From: JADJPF01 sp964492845
GTDB lineage: Bacteria > Acidobacteriota > Blastocatellia > Chloracidobacteriales > JADJPF01
Direction: 5' to 3'
Length of the DNA: 64,000 nt
Assembly: GCA_964492845.1 (NCBI GenBank)
Contig: CAZBMZ010000001.1
Coordinates: forward strand, 62,001 to 126,000
The position numbers were made by a program, and so were the translations under genes. The notes beneath the pieces were generated by a model. That model did no database searches. It was not told where the DNA came from and saw only the letters and a program-made list of their open reading frames with translations. Shown here piece by piece: positions 1-8,723 of the stretch; position 1 is the stretch's first letter; each line of letters begins with the position of its first letter.

Positions 1-1437
1 ATCGAGAGTTGTTTCTAAACCTTTGTGCCAATACTTTTTATAGCCTCGAATAACCGCTTCGTGTGGTGGTGGGCTACCATAATGATCAAGTCCCACTAAA
101 TTATTGGGTTCTTGTTGTGTAAGGTAATGTTGAAAAGTTGTAGGTTTAGGGCCAGCCAGAGTTTTAGGAACTATACTATTTTGGCTTAACCAAATCCCAT
201 TTTGGTTCTTATCTTTTAGTTGTGCATCTGTGATAAAAATTCGGCTAGCATAGGCATAATTTTTGTTTGTTTCTTTTATTTCAGATGGTTTCTTTTTTGT
301 ATAGCCAAATATGGCATCAACATAATCAATTACTTTTTCATCTTTTATTGACGTAGGGATAAAGTCTAATATTTTTTTCTCTGTTCCGTCTGACTTCAAA
401 GAAGGCACACGAAAATTAGGGCTATGTCCAAAAAATCTTACTTCATTATTTTGTGCTACATAAAAAATAGGTCTTCCTTCAACTAAACAACCATTGTTTG
501 AATCAAAATACTCTTTTTGGAATGTTGTTAAATTTTCCAAATAAAGCTGTATTGCTTGTTCATTTATTTTTATAAATGGTGCATTTTCATTAGGTTGTAA
601 AACTATTGTGTGATATTTCCGATCGCTTTTTTGTAAATCTTCACTGGTTTCTGCCATATTTCCTGAGCAGACAAGCATACCTTTATATTTATAATTATTT
701 TTTCTTGTTCCTATTTTGGTAAAACCTAATTTGCCTTTTTGTTTTTGAACATCGAAACTTATCTCATAATACTGTGGCTTATAATCTTTTACTTTTAAGC
801 TAATAAAATTAGGAATATTACTAACCTGAGAGTCCTCTATCTTCAAATACACTCGTTTTTCAGGTAAACCTAATTCAAAAGGTTTAGATGCAGGTTTAAC
901 ATACCACCCATCAGAATTTTTTATCAAATATCCAACATTGACATTTTTACCAAATTTACCAAGTATTTCGTTATAAGGTTTTCTTAAAGGGCTTGTTTCT
1001 TTATCTGCAACAGCACGATAAAAAACAGCAGAATCATCAACAAAAACCATTTTTGAATAACTAACAATCTCCAACAAACTACGAAGCATTCCGCGTAAAC
1101 TACTGCCAGGAATAACAGGTTGCGCTTGTTTTGTTGTATAGAAAAATTCAGGAGTGTTTTTAACTTGCTCTCTAAAAGGTAAGTTTTTGTCTTGTTCTTG
1201 TTGCTTAAATTTTTCTTCTGTAATTGCACACCTAATATAAAGAGGGGATTTAGTTGTTAGTATAACTTCAAAATGACCTGTATTTGGATAATTTGCATCT
1301 GCATATGTGTTGTGATTTGGTAAATGGTCAGCCTTGTTTGCGGCTGCAACTATTTTGTCAGGTAGAGGAGTAAAATTATAAGGTGCTGTAGCAATTCGAT
1401 CACGTCTTGTAGGGTTTCTATGTTTAGGTAGACTCAT
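1..1437 (-). CDS. TIGR03986-type CRISPR RAMP protein (3' end missing)
   Basis: Reading the minus strand from ATG at 1435-1437 gives an open frame of 479 codons that runs off the left edge, so the C-terminus is missing. Near residue 18 it reads APYNFTPLP, and around residue 110 it has the RAMP glycine-rich signature IPGSSLRGMLRSLLE, the combination I associate with the TIGR03986 RAMP family of type III loci. These are large Cas7-like proteins that should form part of the crRNA-bound backbone. The start overlaps the csx19 stop by one base (TAATG), so translation is coupled and this is the last visible gene of the operon. I see no Asp at the place where Csm3-type Cas7 proteins keep their cleavage residue, so a structural role is more likely. 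Family assignment is from remembered motifs, not a profile search. Confidence 0.82.
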   Translation of the reverse strand, partial: MSLPKHRNPTRRDRIATAPYNFTPLPDKIVAAANKADHLPNHNTYADANYPNTGHFEVILTTKSPLYIRCAITEEKFKQQEQDKNLPFREQVKNTPEFFYTTKQAQPVIPGSSLRGMLRSLLEIVSYSKMVFVDDSAVFYRAVADKETSPLRKPYNEILGKFGKNVNVGYLIKNSDGWYVKPASKPFELGLPEKRVYLKIEDSQVSNIPNFISLKVKDYKPQYYEISFDVQKQKGKLGFTKIGTRKNNYKYKGMLVCSGNMAETSEDLQKSDRKYHTIVLQPNENAPFIKINEQAIQLYLENLTTFQKEYFDSNNGCLVEGRPIFYVAQNNEVRFFGHSPNFRVPSLKSDGTEKKILDFIPTSIKDEKVIDYVDAIFGYTKKKPSEIKETNKNYAYASRIFITDAQLKDKNQNGIWLSQNSIVPKTLAGPKPTTFQHYLTQQEPNNLVGLDHYGSPPPHEAVIRGYKKYWHKGLETTLD

Positions 1438-2045
1438 TATTTTTTTACCTTTAAGCTTAAAAGTCGGCTAGCAACTATTCGGTTAAATCCGTTTGTGTCT
1501 TCGCTAATATAATGTCTTACCAATAAGCGCAAAGGACGAGATGTTTCATCAAATTTTCCTTCAATTTTTATTGGCACAATATGACGCAAACCTTGAGAAC
1601 CTTCTTTCATTAAGCTAAATTCAAGTTCTGGACTATTTTTGTAAATTTTTGCATCTGTACCCCATAAAATTTGTTCCTCATCAATTGCTTCTGTAAAATC
1701 TGGCTTTTCTCCATCTATTAAATTGCTAATAAGTCTAGCGTTTAACTGATTATCTCCATCGCGCCAAACTAATAATTCTGCTTCAAATGAAAAAAGCCTA
1801 ACTTGTTGTAGTGTTTCAAAAATTAATGGTGGTGAAATTTGAGAATCAACAGCACTAGAAAGCAATAATTTGTTATTTTTCACTTTGCCCCAAATCACGC
1901 CGTCATCAGTATGAGCAAGTAAATACTCAAAATTAAATTGTTGATTTTGCTCTATTTGTTTTTCTAGCCATTCAACTAAATTTTCAACATCAATTACAAG
2001 AATATTTTTTATTGTTGCATTACTAGGAATAATTTGACGTGTCAT
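1437..2045 (-). CDS. csx19: Csx19, type III-D CRISPR-associated protein
   Basis: A 202-residue protein resembling the Csx19 (TIGR03984) family of type III-D loci, whose biochemical role is not established. Recognisable blocks are LLAHTDDGVIWG (about 43-54), SPPLIFETLQQVRLF, AELLVWRDGD, LWGTDAKIY, GSQGLRHIVPI and a C-terminal VRHYISEDTNGFNRIVASRL. No signal peptide, membrane segment or nuclease motif is visible. Its ATG overlaps the upstream tandem-Cas7 stop in an ATGA arrangement, and its stop overlaps the next start by one base, so it should be made together with the Cas7-like subunits. No separate Cas11 small subunit is recognisable in the operon, so Csx19 could fill a structural place in the complex; that is speculation from context. 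Confidence 0.85.
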   Translation of the reverse strand: MTRQIIPSNATIKNILVIDVENLVEWLEKQIEQNQQFNFEYLLAHTDDGVIWGKVKNNKLLLSSAVDSQISPPLIFETLQQVRLFSFEAELLVWRDGDNQLNARLISNLIDGEKPDFTEAIDEEQILWGTDAKIYKNSPELEFSLMKEGSQGLRHIVPIKIEGKFDETSRPLRLLVRHYISEDTNGFNRIVASRLLSLKVKK

Positions 2046-3523
2046 GCTACCTCGCTAATTAGTTCAAGGTATTTTAGCAAGTGCTGTCCAACATAAGTTT
2101 CAAGCTCTTGAGATGTACCATTTTCAAATATTAATTTACTGTTAACTTCTTTTACCAACCATTCTTTTACATCTTTATCAACCAGTTTTAGATAAGCTTC
2201 TTTGCCTTTTAATCTGCCCCGGCCAATGCTACTTTGACCCCCAATAACTAAATCACCTGTCCATAAGTCTTTTAATAGTAATAGTAATAAGCCTATTTCA
2301 TAATTCCCAGGATTGATAAGTTTTATATTTAAGACAACTGTTGAATCATCTGCACCAAAAGCAGGTTGTTCATTAAATAAAGCGGTGTTACGCGCTCCAC
2401 CCGTAAAACGGTCAATGCTAACTCGGTTTTGTACTAGATTAGTTGTTACATTTTCTAAAACAGCTTCGCTAACAATTAGCCGACTAGCTTTGCTATCAGA
2501 CTTTGTTTTTTCTGAATAGCCAAACATTTCTTGAATTATTATTTTTGTTTTAGCCTGGTTAGTTTGTGTAAGAGTGTTGATAATCTTTGTAGCTCTTGCA
2601 CGTAAAACGCCAGCTAAACTAGTGCCAGAAATTACAGGCTTATTTTCTAATTTTTGTGTTAATTCATTAAATCGTTGTGAGTGTAAATGTTGTATGTCTG
2701 CGGCTTGTTGGCTATCTGTGACAACACGAATTATTAAAGAACTATCCAAAGAACAAGTTATTTTCATTGTAAAAATATTTTGGCTGTTACCAAAATCAGC
2801 AGGATCAGTTAAAACAGTTTTTAAGTCTTTTTTGTATTGATCAGAAAGCTTTTCTGAACCGGTTTTTATCCAATCACAAAGCGCAACAGGGGTTGTTAAA
2901 TCATATTCTTTTATTAAAAACTCTTTTATAGCTACATTGCCAAACCCACGTCTTTTTCGAGATCCAAGAGTGATATTTCCTTGGCTAAGACCCTGTAAAG
3001 CTATGGCTAAAGCTCGTTTAAGGTTTTGTGCGTCATCAGTTTCTCTAATTAATAATTCAAATCTTAAAGGAAATGTTGTTCCAGCTTGCCAAAATTGAGT
3101 GTTAAAAAGGTGATCGTCTTTGGCTGTACGGCTTTGAGGCTCTATTGTTACTCCCTCACGAATTTCAAAACCAAAAGTTTTTCCTAAAGAGTCTTCAATA
3201 ATTAATGGGCTTTGTTCGCCGTTATCATTACTATTATCATCACTTTTTGAAATACCAAAAAGCAGGTTGCTAATACCCTTATAAGAGGAATTATTTTTTT
3301 CAAATTCATTTAAATAACTTCGTAATGCTCCAGCAATTGACGCACCTGTTAAAAGAGGCGTTTTTTCATCTAGTGAATCAACCAAAAGAGGCATATCAGT
3401 TAAGGCATCATCTCGATTTCCATTACCAAAATGTGCAGGAGTTTTTAAGACTAAATCGCATTCAACAACTATGCGAGACACAATCTTGCGAGAAAGTTCA
3501 CCTGACCAAAAAGCTATACTCAT
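2042..3523 (-). CDS. Tandem Cas7-Cas7 (Csm3-like) RAMP fusion
   Basis: A 493-residue protein made of two RAMP modules. Module 1 (about 15-205) has the Csm3-like block TDMPLLVD, with Asp43 at the place of the target-RNA cleavage Asp in Csm3, then GASIAGALRSYL and a glycine-rich loop LGSRKRRGFGNV (186-197). Module 2 (about 250-493) repeats the pattern with SGTSLAGVLRAR, SIDRFTGGARNTALF (369-383) and IGGQSSIGRGRL (427-438), but has no clear counterpart of the TDMP Asp. By family knowledge these subunits form the crRNA-bound backbone and cut target RNA. Fused Cas7 units are known in type III-D and III-E systems. It is coupled to csx19 by a 4-base overlap and lies 3 bases after csx10. AAGGAG lies upstream of the ATG. 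Confidence 0.86.
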   Translation of the reverse strand: MSIAFWSGELSRKIVSRIVVECDLVLKTPAHFGNGNRDDALTDMPLLVDSLDEKTPLLTGASIAGALRSYLNEFEKNNSSYKGISNLLFGISKSDDNSNDNGEQSPLIIEDSLGKTFGFEIREGVTIEPQSRTAKDDHLFNTQFWQAGTTFPLRFELLIRETDDAQNLKRALAIALQGLSQGNITLGSRKRRGFGNVAIKEFLIKEYDLTTPVALCDWIKTGSEKLSDQYKKDLKTVLTDPADFGNSQNIFTMKITCSLDSSLIIRVVTDSQQAADIQHLHSQRFNELTQKLENKPVISGTSLAGVLRARATKIINTLTQTNQAKTKIIIQEMFGYSEKTKSDSKASRLIVSEAVLENVTTNLVQNRVSIDRFTGGARNTALFNEQPAFGADDSTVVLNIKLINPGNYEIGLLLLLLKDLWTGDLVIGGQSSIGRGRLKGKEAYLKLVDKDVKEWLVKEVNSKLIFENGTSQELETYVGQHLLKYLELISEVA

Positions 3524-3526
3524 AAA

Positions 3527-5161
3527 CTAGTTAGCTCCTTTTCTTGCTTTGATTGCATAAGCTAAAACTAAATCTACTAGCCTTAATTGGTATTTATAAG
3601 CTAGCTCATTTGTATGAACTTTAATATTTCCAATCTTTGGAAACTCACGATGTGAAAAATTATCTAATACTTCCCAAATGTCACAATCAGTTAAAAAATA
3701 TTTTTCTAACCAATCAAAAAAGGGCTTTCCAGATAGTTTTAATTGAGAAAATTGTTTTCTAATAGTTGGGCGGCTTTTTAAATTTTCAAGATATTCTGCT
3801 AAATCTTTACGACCTGGATCTTGTTCTTTTAACAAAGCATTGTGGATAGCTAGTCGCAACCGAGAAAGTTGGCTATTGCTAAGAATATTTGCTTGCTTTA
3901 TTTGTTTTGCTAAAGCTTTTCCTAGTTCATTAGCTCTTTTTATTAAAGCTGTTTCCAATCGTCCAGCAACAATACGATCTACCATTTGTTTAGCTATTGT
4001 TTGACTAACAGCATCAAGTATTTCTATATCATCAACTTGTGTTTCTGTTTCTTTAAACTCTTTGAAAGTTAGTTGTGTTTCTGTTTGCCAATTAAATACA
4101 ACACATCCAAAACCTTCTGCCCGACGTTCACCTATACCTTTTTGCTCAAGTAAACGAATTTTTTCTAATAGTTTTGTTTCATCAATATTAGGTTTATCAA
4201 ATACCAACACACTACCCATTTTTGACGCAATAGTTTGTGGAAGAGGTAAGCCCCATTTGCGGTTAAATCCTGCTGTGATTGTGGGGTACAGGTGTGTACG
4301 TTTCGGACATAGTTTTAAGTTATCTATTGCTAAAGCTTTTGCTATCAAACTAGTTATAGCTTCAGGATCAGCAGCATATTGACCGTTTTTGTCTCGCAAA
4401 ATTAGATCACTTAGTAAAGTGAAAATCAAATGATCCCAGTCTTCTAAATCAGGTTCTTTATCAATTTTTTGCCATTTTGATGACTCAACAACATTTTCAA
4501 TTTTAACTCGCCCATAACCAGCACTGCGAGAACCCCCTAAATTTGCTTCTCCATTAAGCAATGGCTTAATAATTTCGCTATCTTCATTATTATCAAAAAT
4601 TATAGAAGCTTGGAATATTTGATCTTTTTGCAAAGCTTCATAGCGATAAACTGCACCTGGGTTATCATCATAGCTTATTTTGTCTGATGGCATAGCGCGA
4701 CCGTGACGACGTGTTCTAGCCGTATGCACATTTATTACTCGATCAGGGTTAATTATTATTTTTTCATCCAAAATACAAAAAGAATTACTTTTGCTTTTCC
4801 ATTGTTTTTCAGGACAATCTTCCTTTTCTGTTAGGTCTACAGCAAAATCAAAATACTCGCTTTTGTTGTCTTTTTCGTGGTGTAAAGATAGTGGAGTAGG
4901 CAAAGTAGCAATTGAGTTATATCCATCTTTATGAACTAAATAACCATTTAGGTAACGTGTTGTGCCATCAAAAAATAATCTTCGTATGAAAGGATCAATA
5001 GCATTAAATGTTTTGTTTTCATTGATATACTTTGATATTAAAAACCCTCTTAAAACGCTACCAGGAATGTAATCAAAAGAAACACCGCTGTTTGGATCTC
5101 CATCTAAAGATGTTAAAAGTAAAGGTTCTTCTAAAATAATTTTGTAGGTAAGAACTTTCAT
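3527..5161 (-). CDS. csx10: Csx10-like Cas5-type RAMP protein
   Basis: A 544-residue RAMP protein resembling Csx10, the subunit typical of type III-D complexes. The N-terminus has the Csx10-like DYIPGSVLRGFL (30-41). A central VHTARTRRHGRAM stretch follows, then GAVYRYEAL and two glycine-rich loops, LGGSRSAGYGRV (208-219) and GIGERRAEGFG (342-352), so at least two ferredoxin-like modules are likely. The family is thought to take the Cas5-like place holding the 5' end of the crRNA. The C-terminal 150 residues are helical and charged without a motif I recognise. It is longer than many Csx10 proteins. Its ATG overlaps the upstream RAMP stop by 4 bases (ATGA), and the fusion gene follows 3 bases after its stop. 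Confidence 0.83.
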   Translation of the reverse strand: MKVLTYKIILEEPLLLTSLDGDPNSGVSFDYIPGSVLRGFLISKYINENKTFNAIDPFIRRLFFDGTTRYLNGYLVHKDGYNSIATLPTPLSLHHEKDNKSEYFDFAVDLTEKEDCPEKQWKSKSNSFCILDEKIIINPDRVINVHTARTRRHGRAMPSDKISYDDNPGAVYRYEALQKDQIFQASIIFDNNEDSEIIKPLLNGEANLGGSRSAGYGRVKIENVVESSKWQKIDKEPDLEDWDHLIFTLLSDLILRDKNGQYAADPEAITSLIAKALAIDNLKLCPKRTHLYPTITAGFNRKWGLPLPQTIASKMGSVLVFDKPNIDETKLLEKIRLLEQKGIGERRAEGFGCVVFNWQTETQLTFKEFKETETQVDDIEILDAVSQTIAKQMVDRIVAGRLETALIKRANELGKALAKQIKQANILSNSQLSRLRLAIHNALLKEQDPGRKDLAEYLENLKSRPTIRKQFSQLKLSGKPFFDWLEKYFLTDCDIWEVLDNFSHREFPKIGNIKVHTNELAYKYQLRLVDLVLAYAIKARKGAN

Positions 5162-5832
5162 TTTTTATGTTCTTCTCCTAAAACTAATTTTTCAAAATCT
5201 GAAAATTTTGTTGTAGTAAACTCGTCGTCCTCTAACCAAGCTTTTAGCCGTCCTCGTCCGCGATTTCTGCCAGTTCCAGCACGATGTATCGATAAAACAC
5301 ATGCACTTAATAAAGCTAATGTTTCATTTTCAGGAGTTCGGCTAAAAGTTAACAATGAAGTTAGCTGTGTTTGTCGTAACAAAACGCGTAAAGACCTTAA
5401 ACTATGGTCTTCAGCCACTCCAGTTTTTTCATTAATGGCTGTTTGACGGCGTATTGAAGTTAAAGAATTTAAGACTTCAGCAGAAGTTAACCTTTCTTTA
5501 TTTATCTCTACTTCTACGGCTTTTCTTAATTCTAATGGCAACATTGCCATTCCAACTTTCATTGCTGAATCATCATTTATAGTGCTGCCAGGGCTACCAA
5601 AAAGAAATTGTGCAGATGCTTTAAACACAGAAAGTTTTGAAGAATTTTGCTTTTCTAAAGCAAATAGAATATTGGCACATTCTTCTGATAATAAGCCTTT
5701 TAATGTGCGTCCACGTAAAAAAGGTAATCCCAAATTGTCATGTTCAATTTCTGTATCTACTAAACTTGCAACACCATCACCATTGCCAAAAGTGCCATCG
5801 CTAAGAAGTTTTAAGTGTAAATTTAGCTGCAA
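5158..5832 (-). CDS. Cas7/Csm3-like RAMP subunit
   Basis: A single-module RAMP of 224 residues. It shows GTFGNGDGVASLVDTE with Asp26 where Csm3 keeps its cleavage Asp, then GLPFLRGRTLKGLLSEE, a STIRRQTA-like segment (TSIRRQTAINEKTG) and a C-terminal glycine loop GTGRNRGRGRL. It probably forms one more backbone subunit of the effector and may contribute an RNA-cleaving site, so the complex could have two Asp-bearing Cas7 sites with the fusion protein. The start is a TTG, supported by GAGGAGG ending 8 bases upstream; that Shine-Dalgarno is embedded in the last codons of cas10. Its stop overlaps the csx10 ATG. The position between cas10 and csx10 is usual for type III-D-like operons. Confidence 0.84.
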   Translation of the reverse strand: MQLNLHLKLLSDGTFGNGDGVASLVDTEIEHDNLGLPFLRGRTLKGLLSEECANILFALEKQNSSKLSVFKASAQFLFGSPGSTINDDSAMKVGMAMLPLELRKAVEVEINKERLTSAEVLNSLTSIRRQTAINEKTGVAEDHSLRSLRVLLRQTQLTSLLTFSRTPENETLALLSACVLSIHRAGTGRNRGRGRLKAWLEDDEFTTTKFSDFEKLVLGEEHKK

Positions 5833-5835
5833 AAC

Positions 5836-7464
5836 TTAAACCTCCTCTTTTAATGAAATAAAGCAATCCATCATTTCTATTGCGTCAAAATAAGGACATT
5901 CTTTGTTATGCCAACCTTTTTTGCGATAATCTGCATCGCTTAACTCAAGCTCTGGTAATCTATCTTCATCAAGAAATTTGTTTATAAATTGTTCTATATC
6001 ATCTTTGCCTTCACGAAGAGCTTCACGAAGGGCTTTTATTTTGTTACGCCGTGTTGCCCAATCAGAGGATTGAAACGCTTCTAAGGCTTTTTTTACTGTT
6101 TGCCATGAATGGATTTTTTGAGAAATATTTTTATGCAAAGTGACAGGTCGCCAATGTAGTTTACCTTCTTTTACTTCATATTCTCGCTCACGGATGGCTT
6201 CAATCTTGCCAGATAAGCCACTTAGAGCAAAATGCCAGTCTAAACAAGAATCATCAGTCTTTTCATCTTTGCGAAAACTTTTTGCTGATTTGCATAATTC
6301 TTCTGCTAGTTCATAAGCTCTAGCAAATGGATAATGTGTTTTAACTATGCTTATTCCAGCGCAAGCAGTAAGACCAGGTTTTCCATCATTGTTTAGTATA
6401 TTTTTAGTTTGACATTCAAATTCTTGTAAATATTTGATTGCTAAAGATATACCTAACCTACCATCACAAACAAAAGTTACATCATCGCCACCAAAAACAA
6501 TTGGCCGAAAAGGTAAATAATACTTGTTAGATTTTGGATCTTTTTTAAGATGAATTTCTGTAAGTCTTTGCCCTTCTTTATTTCTATGGATTATGTTGTA
6601 GTGATTATTAACACGTTCTATAGAGTTTATTAGACCAGTTAAAGTATTTTCCAAAGCTTTTTTGGATGCTTGTTCAACGTTTTTTGAAAAGGCTCGAATT
6701 TGGTTTATATATTCCCTATTTTGCACTGGCTGGGAAAACTTATCTCCTATTTGGTTTATTATTTTACCCATACCATTTCCATCAGCATGAGCTACTGCAA
6801 TATAGCTATGTTCTCCATAGCTACGTCCCATATCATCAAATTCTTTAGGAAATGTAAAAGAGCTATTTTTTAACAAGTTGCTAAAAGTGTCAGTTAATCG
6901 CCTATTTGCTTCATCTACAGCATCTAGTTTAGCCAGAATTTCAGCAGAAACAGGATAATCTTTATAATAAATGGCTGGCAGTCCTGTTGATTGGCAAACG
7001 GCTGTTACTCCCAAACCTAGAAGAGGATTAGAAATTGAGCGACATTGTTTTTGTTCTGCTAAGTTTTGAAAGACTTTCTGACTCGTTTTACATAAAGATT
7101 CAGACCAACTAAATTTTTTCATAGCAATAACAATCTGCAAATTAGGAGCATCACAAAGCACTTTTCGAGATAACTTTCTAGTAAATTCTTTAGCTTTGTC
7201 CTCATCTTTCAATAAAACAACAAAATTACCGCCACCAGAATAAATAACCTCTGCTGCTAAGGAATTATCTTTATTTATGTGAGTAGATTCATTTAATTGA
7301 GAAGTTTTTATGTCAACAATATTGTTAGGTTTTGGGACAGACTCTAATGCCCAGTTTCTAGTAGCTTGATCAACCAAATATGAAGCTCCAATATTTTCTT
7401 GTAGCCTGTTGCTACCAAAAATATAAGGCTGTATTCCAGTTGTATCAACAATTAGCAAATACAT
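5836..7464 (-). CDS. cas10: Cas10 (HD-less, cyclase-competent GGDD)
   Basis: The large subunit of a type III CRISPR complex, 542 residues from the preferred ATG. The N-terminal palm starts at once with LLIVDTTGIQPYIFG and includes SGGGNFVVLL, so the usual HD nuclease domain is absent. The second palm has HADGNGMGK (about 226-234) and the cyclase signature FGGDDVTFVCDG with GGDD at about 325-328. By family knowledge GGDD converts ATP to cyclic oligoadenylates on target-RNA binding, which fits the CARF effector encoded just upstream. An in-frame GTG at 7473 is also possible, but it lies inside AAGGTG, a good Shine-Dalgarno for the ATG at 7464. DNA cleavage by this Cas10 is not expected. The C-terminus ends in a short Cys-containing region (CPYFDAIEMMDCF). 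Confidence 0.9.
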   Translation of the reverse strand: MYLLIVDTTGIQPYIFGSNRLQENIGASYLVDQATRNWALESVPKPNNIVDIKTSQLNESTHINKDNSLAAEVIYSGGGNFVVLLKDEDKAKEFTRKLSRKVLCDAPNLQIVIAMKKFSWSESLCKTSQKVFQNLAEQKQCRSISNPLLGLGVTAVCQSTGLPAIYYKDYPVSAEILAKLDAVDEANRRLTDTFSNLLKNSSFTFPKEFDDMGRSYGEHSYIAVAHADGNGMGKIINQIGDKFSQPVQNREYINQIRAFSKNVEQASKKALENTLTGLINSIERVNNHYNIIHRNKEGQRLTEIHLKKDPKSNKYYLPFRPIVFGGDDVTFVCDGRLGISLAIKYLQEFECQTKNILNNDGKPGLTACAGISIVKTHYPFARAYELAEELCKSAKSFRKDEKTDDSCLDWHFALSGLSGKIEAIREREYEVKEGKLHWRPVTLHKNISQKIHSWQTVKKALEAFQSSDWATRRNKIKALREALREGKDDIEQFINKFLDEDRLPELELSDADYRKKGWHNKECPYFDAIEMMDCFISLKEEV

Positions 7465-7481
7465 AAATTTCACCTTTAGAG

Positions 7482-8723
7482 TTATTTATTTTGGTGGCTT
7501 TGATCTTTAATCCATATTTTTAGTTTATTGGCTAGATCTGGTAAATCTTGCAATCCAAAAACTTTTATCCGTCCTTCTGTATCAACATCTCTATGTGCCT
7601 CTTTTTCGACTTCTTGAGGATCTGTTGAGCAACAAACTAATGCTACTCGCGCTTCATCGCCTCCAAGTTGACGCGCACGCATAAAAGCCTCAAAAAGTTT
7701 TAATTTTAACATTCCTTTTTTGCTATCTGTTGTACAGGAAAAAGCAAACAACTGATAGCCGCACACAGCGATTGCGTCAAGCTGAAAATCTATTTCCCTA
7801 ACTTTTATATCTTGCCCAAAATCACATAAACTTGCTTCCTGAAAGATTTTTTGTAGTTGTTCTAGTAAGTAATACTCTAGCCAAAGACCTTCTAACCATT
7901 CACATAAACTTTCAGGATCTTTAATGTTATTAAATATAGATTGATCTAGATTAAGATTTAGTTCTAATTTCAAACATTCTATAAAACCTGTTAAATTTTC
8001 GGGCAAAGTTAGGGTTATTTCTTTTAGTTGCGTTTTGCTTTTACGTTTGTTTGGATCTTTTTCGCGTCTCGTTTGTTTTCTAAACTCGTCTGTTATCCAG
8101 ATTTCCCATTCATTCCAAATATTATCTTTAATTAAGTTGATTAAGTAATTAGCACTTTTTGGGTAAATAGCTTCAGTATTAAGTTCTTTTCGTAGAGTCC
8201 AACCATGTAAATTAAGTAGATCTGTGAACTTTAAATTAATTTTTTGACCTATAGCTTTTGTTTTTTCTGATTCACTGCTACTAGGGTTTTTAGGATCAAA
8301 CACCATTTCTAATTTACGCGGGTTAAGATAACTAAAAGAGGTTTTAATTGTTTTTGTCTTGCTTTGTTCAGCAACCCATTGTTCAATAGCTCGGTAAGAG
8401 TGGACAGACATTATTTTCGTTCCACCTGTATAGTTAAGGCCAATAAAATCTGCTTTAACTCGATCTAACTCTTCAGCAACGCCATTAAAAATAGATTGTG
8501 GAGAAGATTCTTTTATTGATTTAAGTTGAATCTTAGTTTTTTGATCAAATTTTTCTTCTAACCAAGTTTGCAAGCGTTGAGCTACATCATAAGAACCTTC
8601 AGACGTAATTAAGGATATATTTCCATTTTCTTTTGCTAGTAATAGCCCTGCTAAGGCACAAGGTAGCGCATTACTACCTACTAAAATAAACAAATGATCT
8701 ACTTTTTTGTCATCAAATTTCAT
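7482..8723 (-). CDS. CARF-PD-(D/E)xK effector nuclease (Card1/Can2-like)
   Basis: Likely ancillary effector of the type III system, 413 residues. The N-terminal CARF fold is shown by LFILVGSNALPCALAGLLL (11-29) and NYTGGTKIMSVHSYRA (97-112), the usual cyclic-oligoadenylate pocket signatures. A helical linker follows, then a restriction-like nuclease domain with WLEGLWLEYY (Glu283), VREIDFQLDAIAV (Asp312, Asp316) and YQLFAFSCTT (323-332). In the Card1/Can2 family, activator binding switches on cutting of single-stranded nucleic acid. The expected E-x-K strand reads S-C-T here, with lysines only at 335-336. An in-frame TTG at 8738 is less likely because it lies in the GGAG that serves ATG 8723. 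It is first in the operon, and cas10 follows within about 20 bases. Confidence 0.85.
   Translation of the reverse strand: MKFDDKKVDHLFILVGSNALPCALAGLLLAKENGNISLITSEGSYDVAQRLQTWLEEKFDQKTKIQLKSIKESSPQSIFNGVAEELDRVKADFIGLNYTGGTKIMSVHSYRAIEQWVAEQSKTKTIKTSFSYLNPRKLEMVFDPKNPSSSESEKTKAIGQKINLKFTDLLNLHGWTLRKELNTEAIYPKSANYLINLIKDNIWNEWEIWITDEFRKQTRREKDPNKRKSKTQLKEITLTLPENLTGFIECLKLELNLNLDQSIFNNIKDPESLCEWLEGLWLEYYLLEQLQKIFQEASLCDFGQDIKVREIDFQLDAIAVCGYQLFAFSCTTDSKKGMLKLKLFEAFMRARQLGGDEARVALVCCSTDPQEVEKEAHRDVDTEGRIKVFGLQDLPDLANKLKIWIKDQSHQNK

Noticed and set aside
984..1229. An 81-residue plus-strand frame at 984-1229.
   Set aside because: It lies opposite the long TIGR03986-type RAMP frame on the minus strand, has no ribosome site and shows Lys/Leu low complexity. 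It is a shadow.
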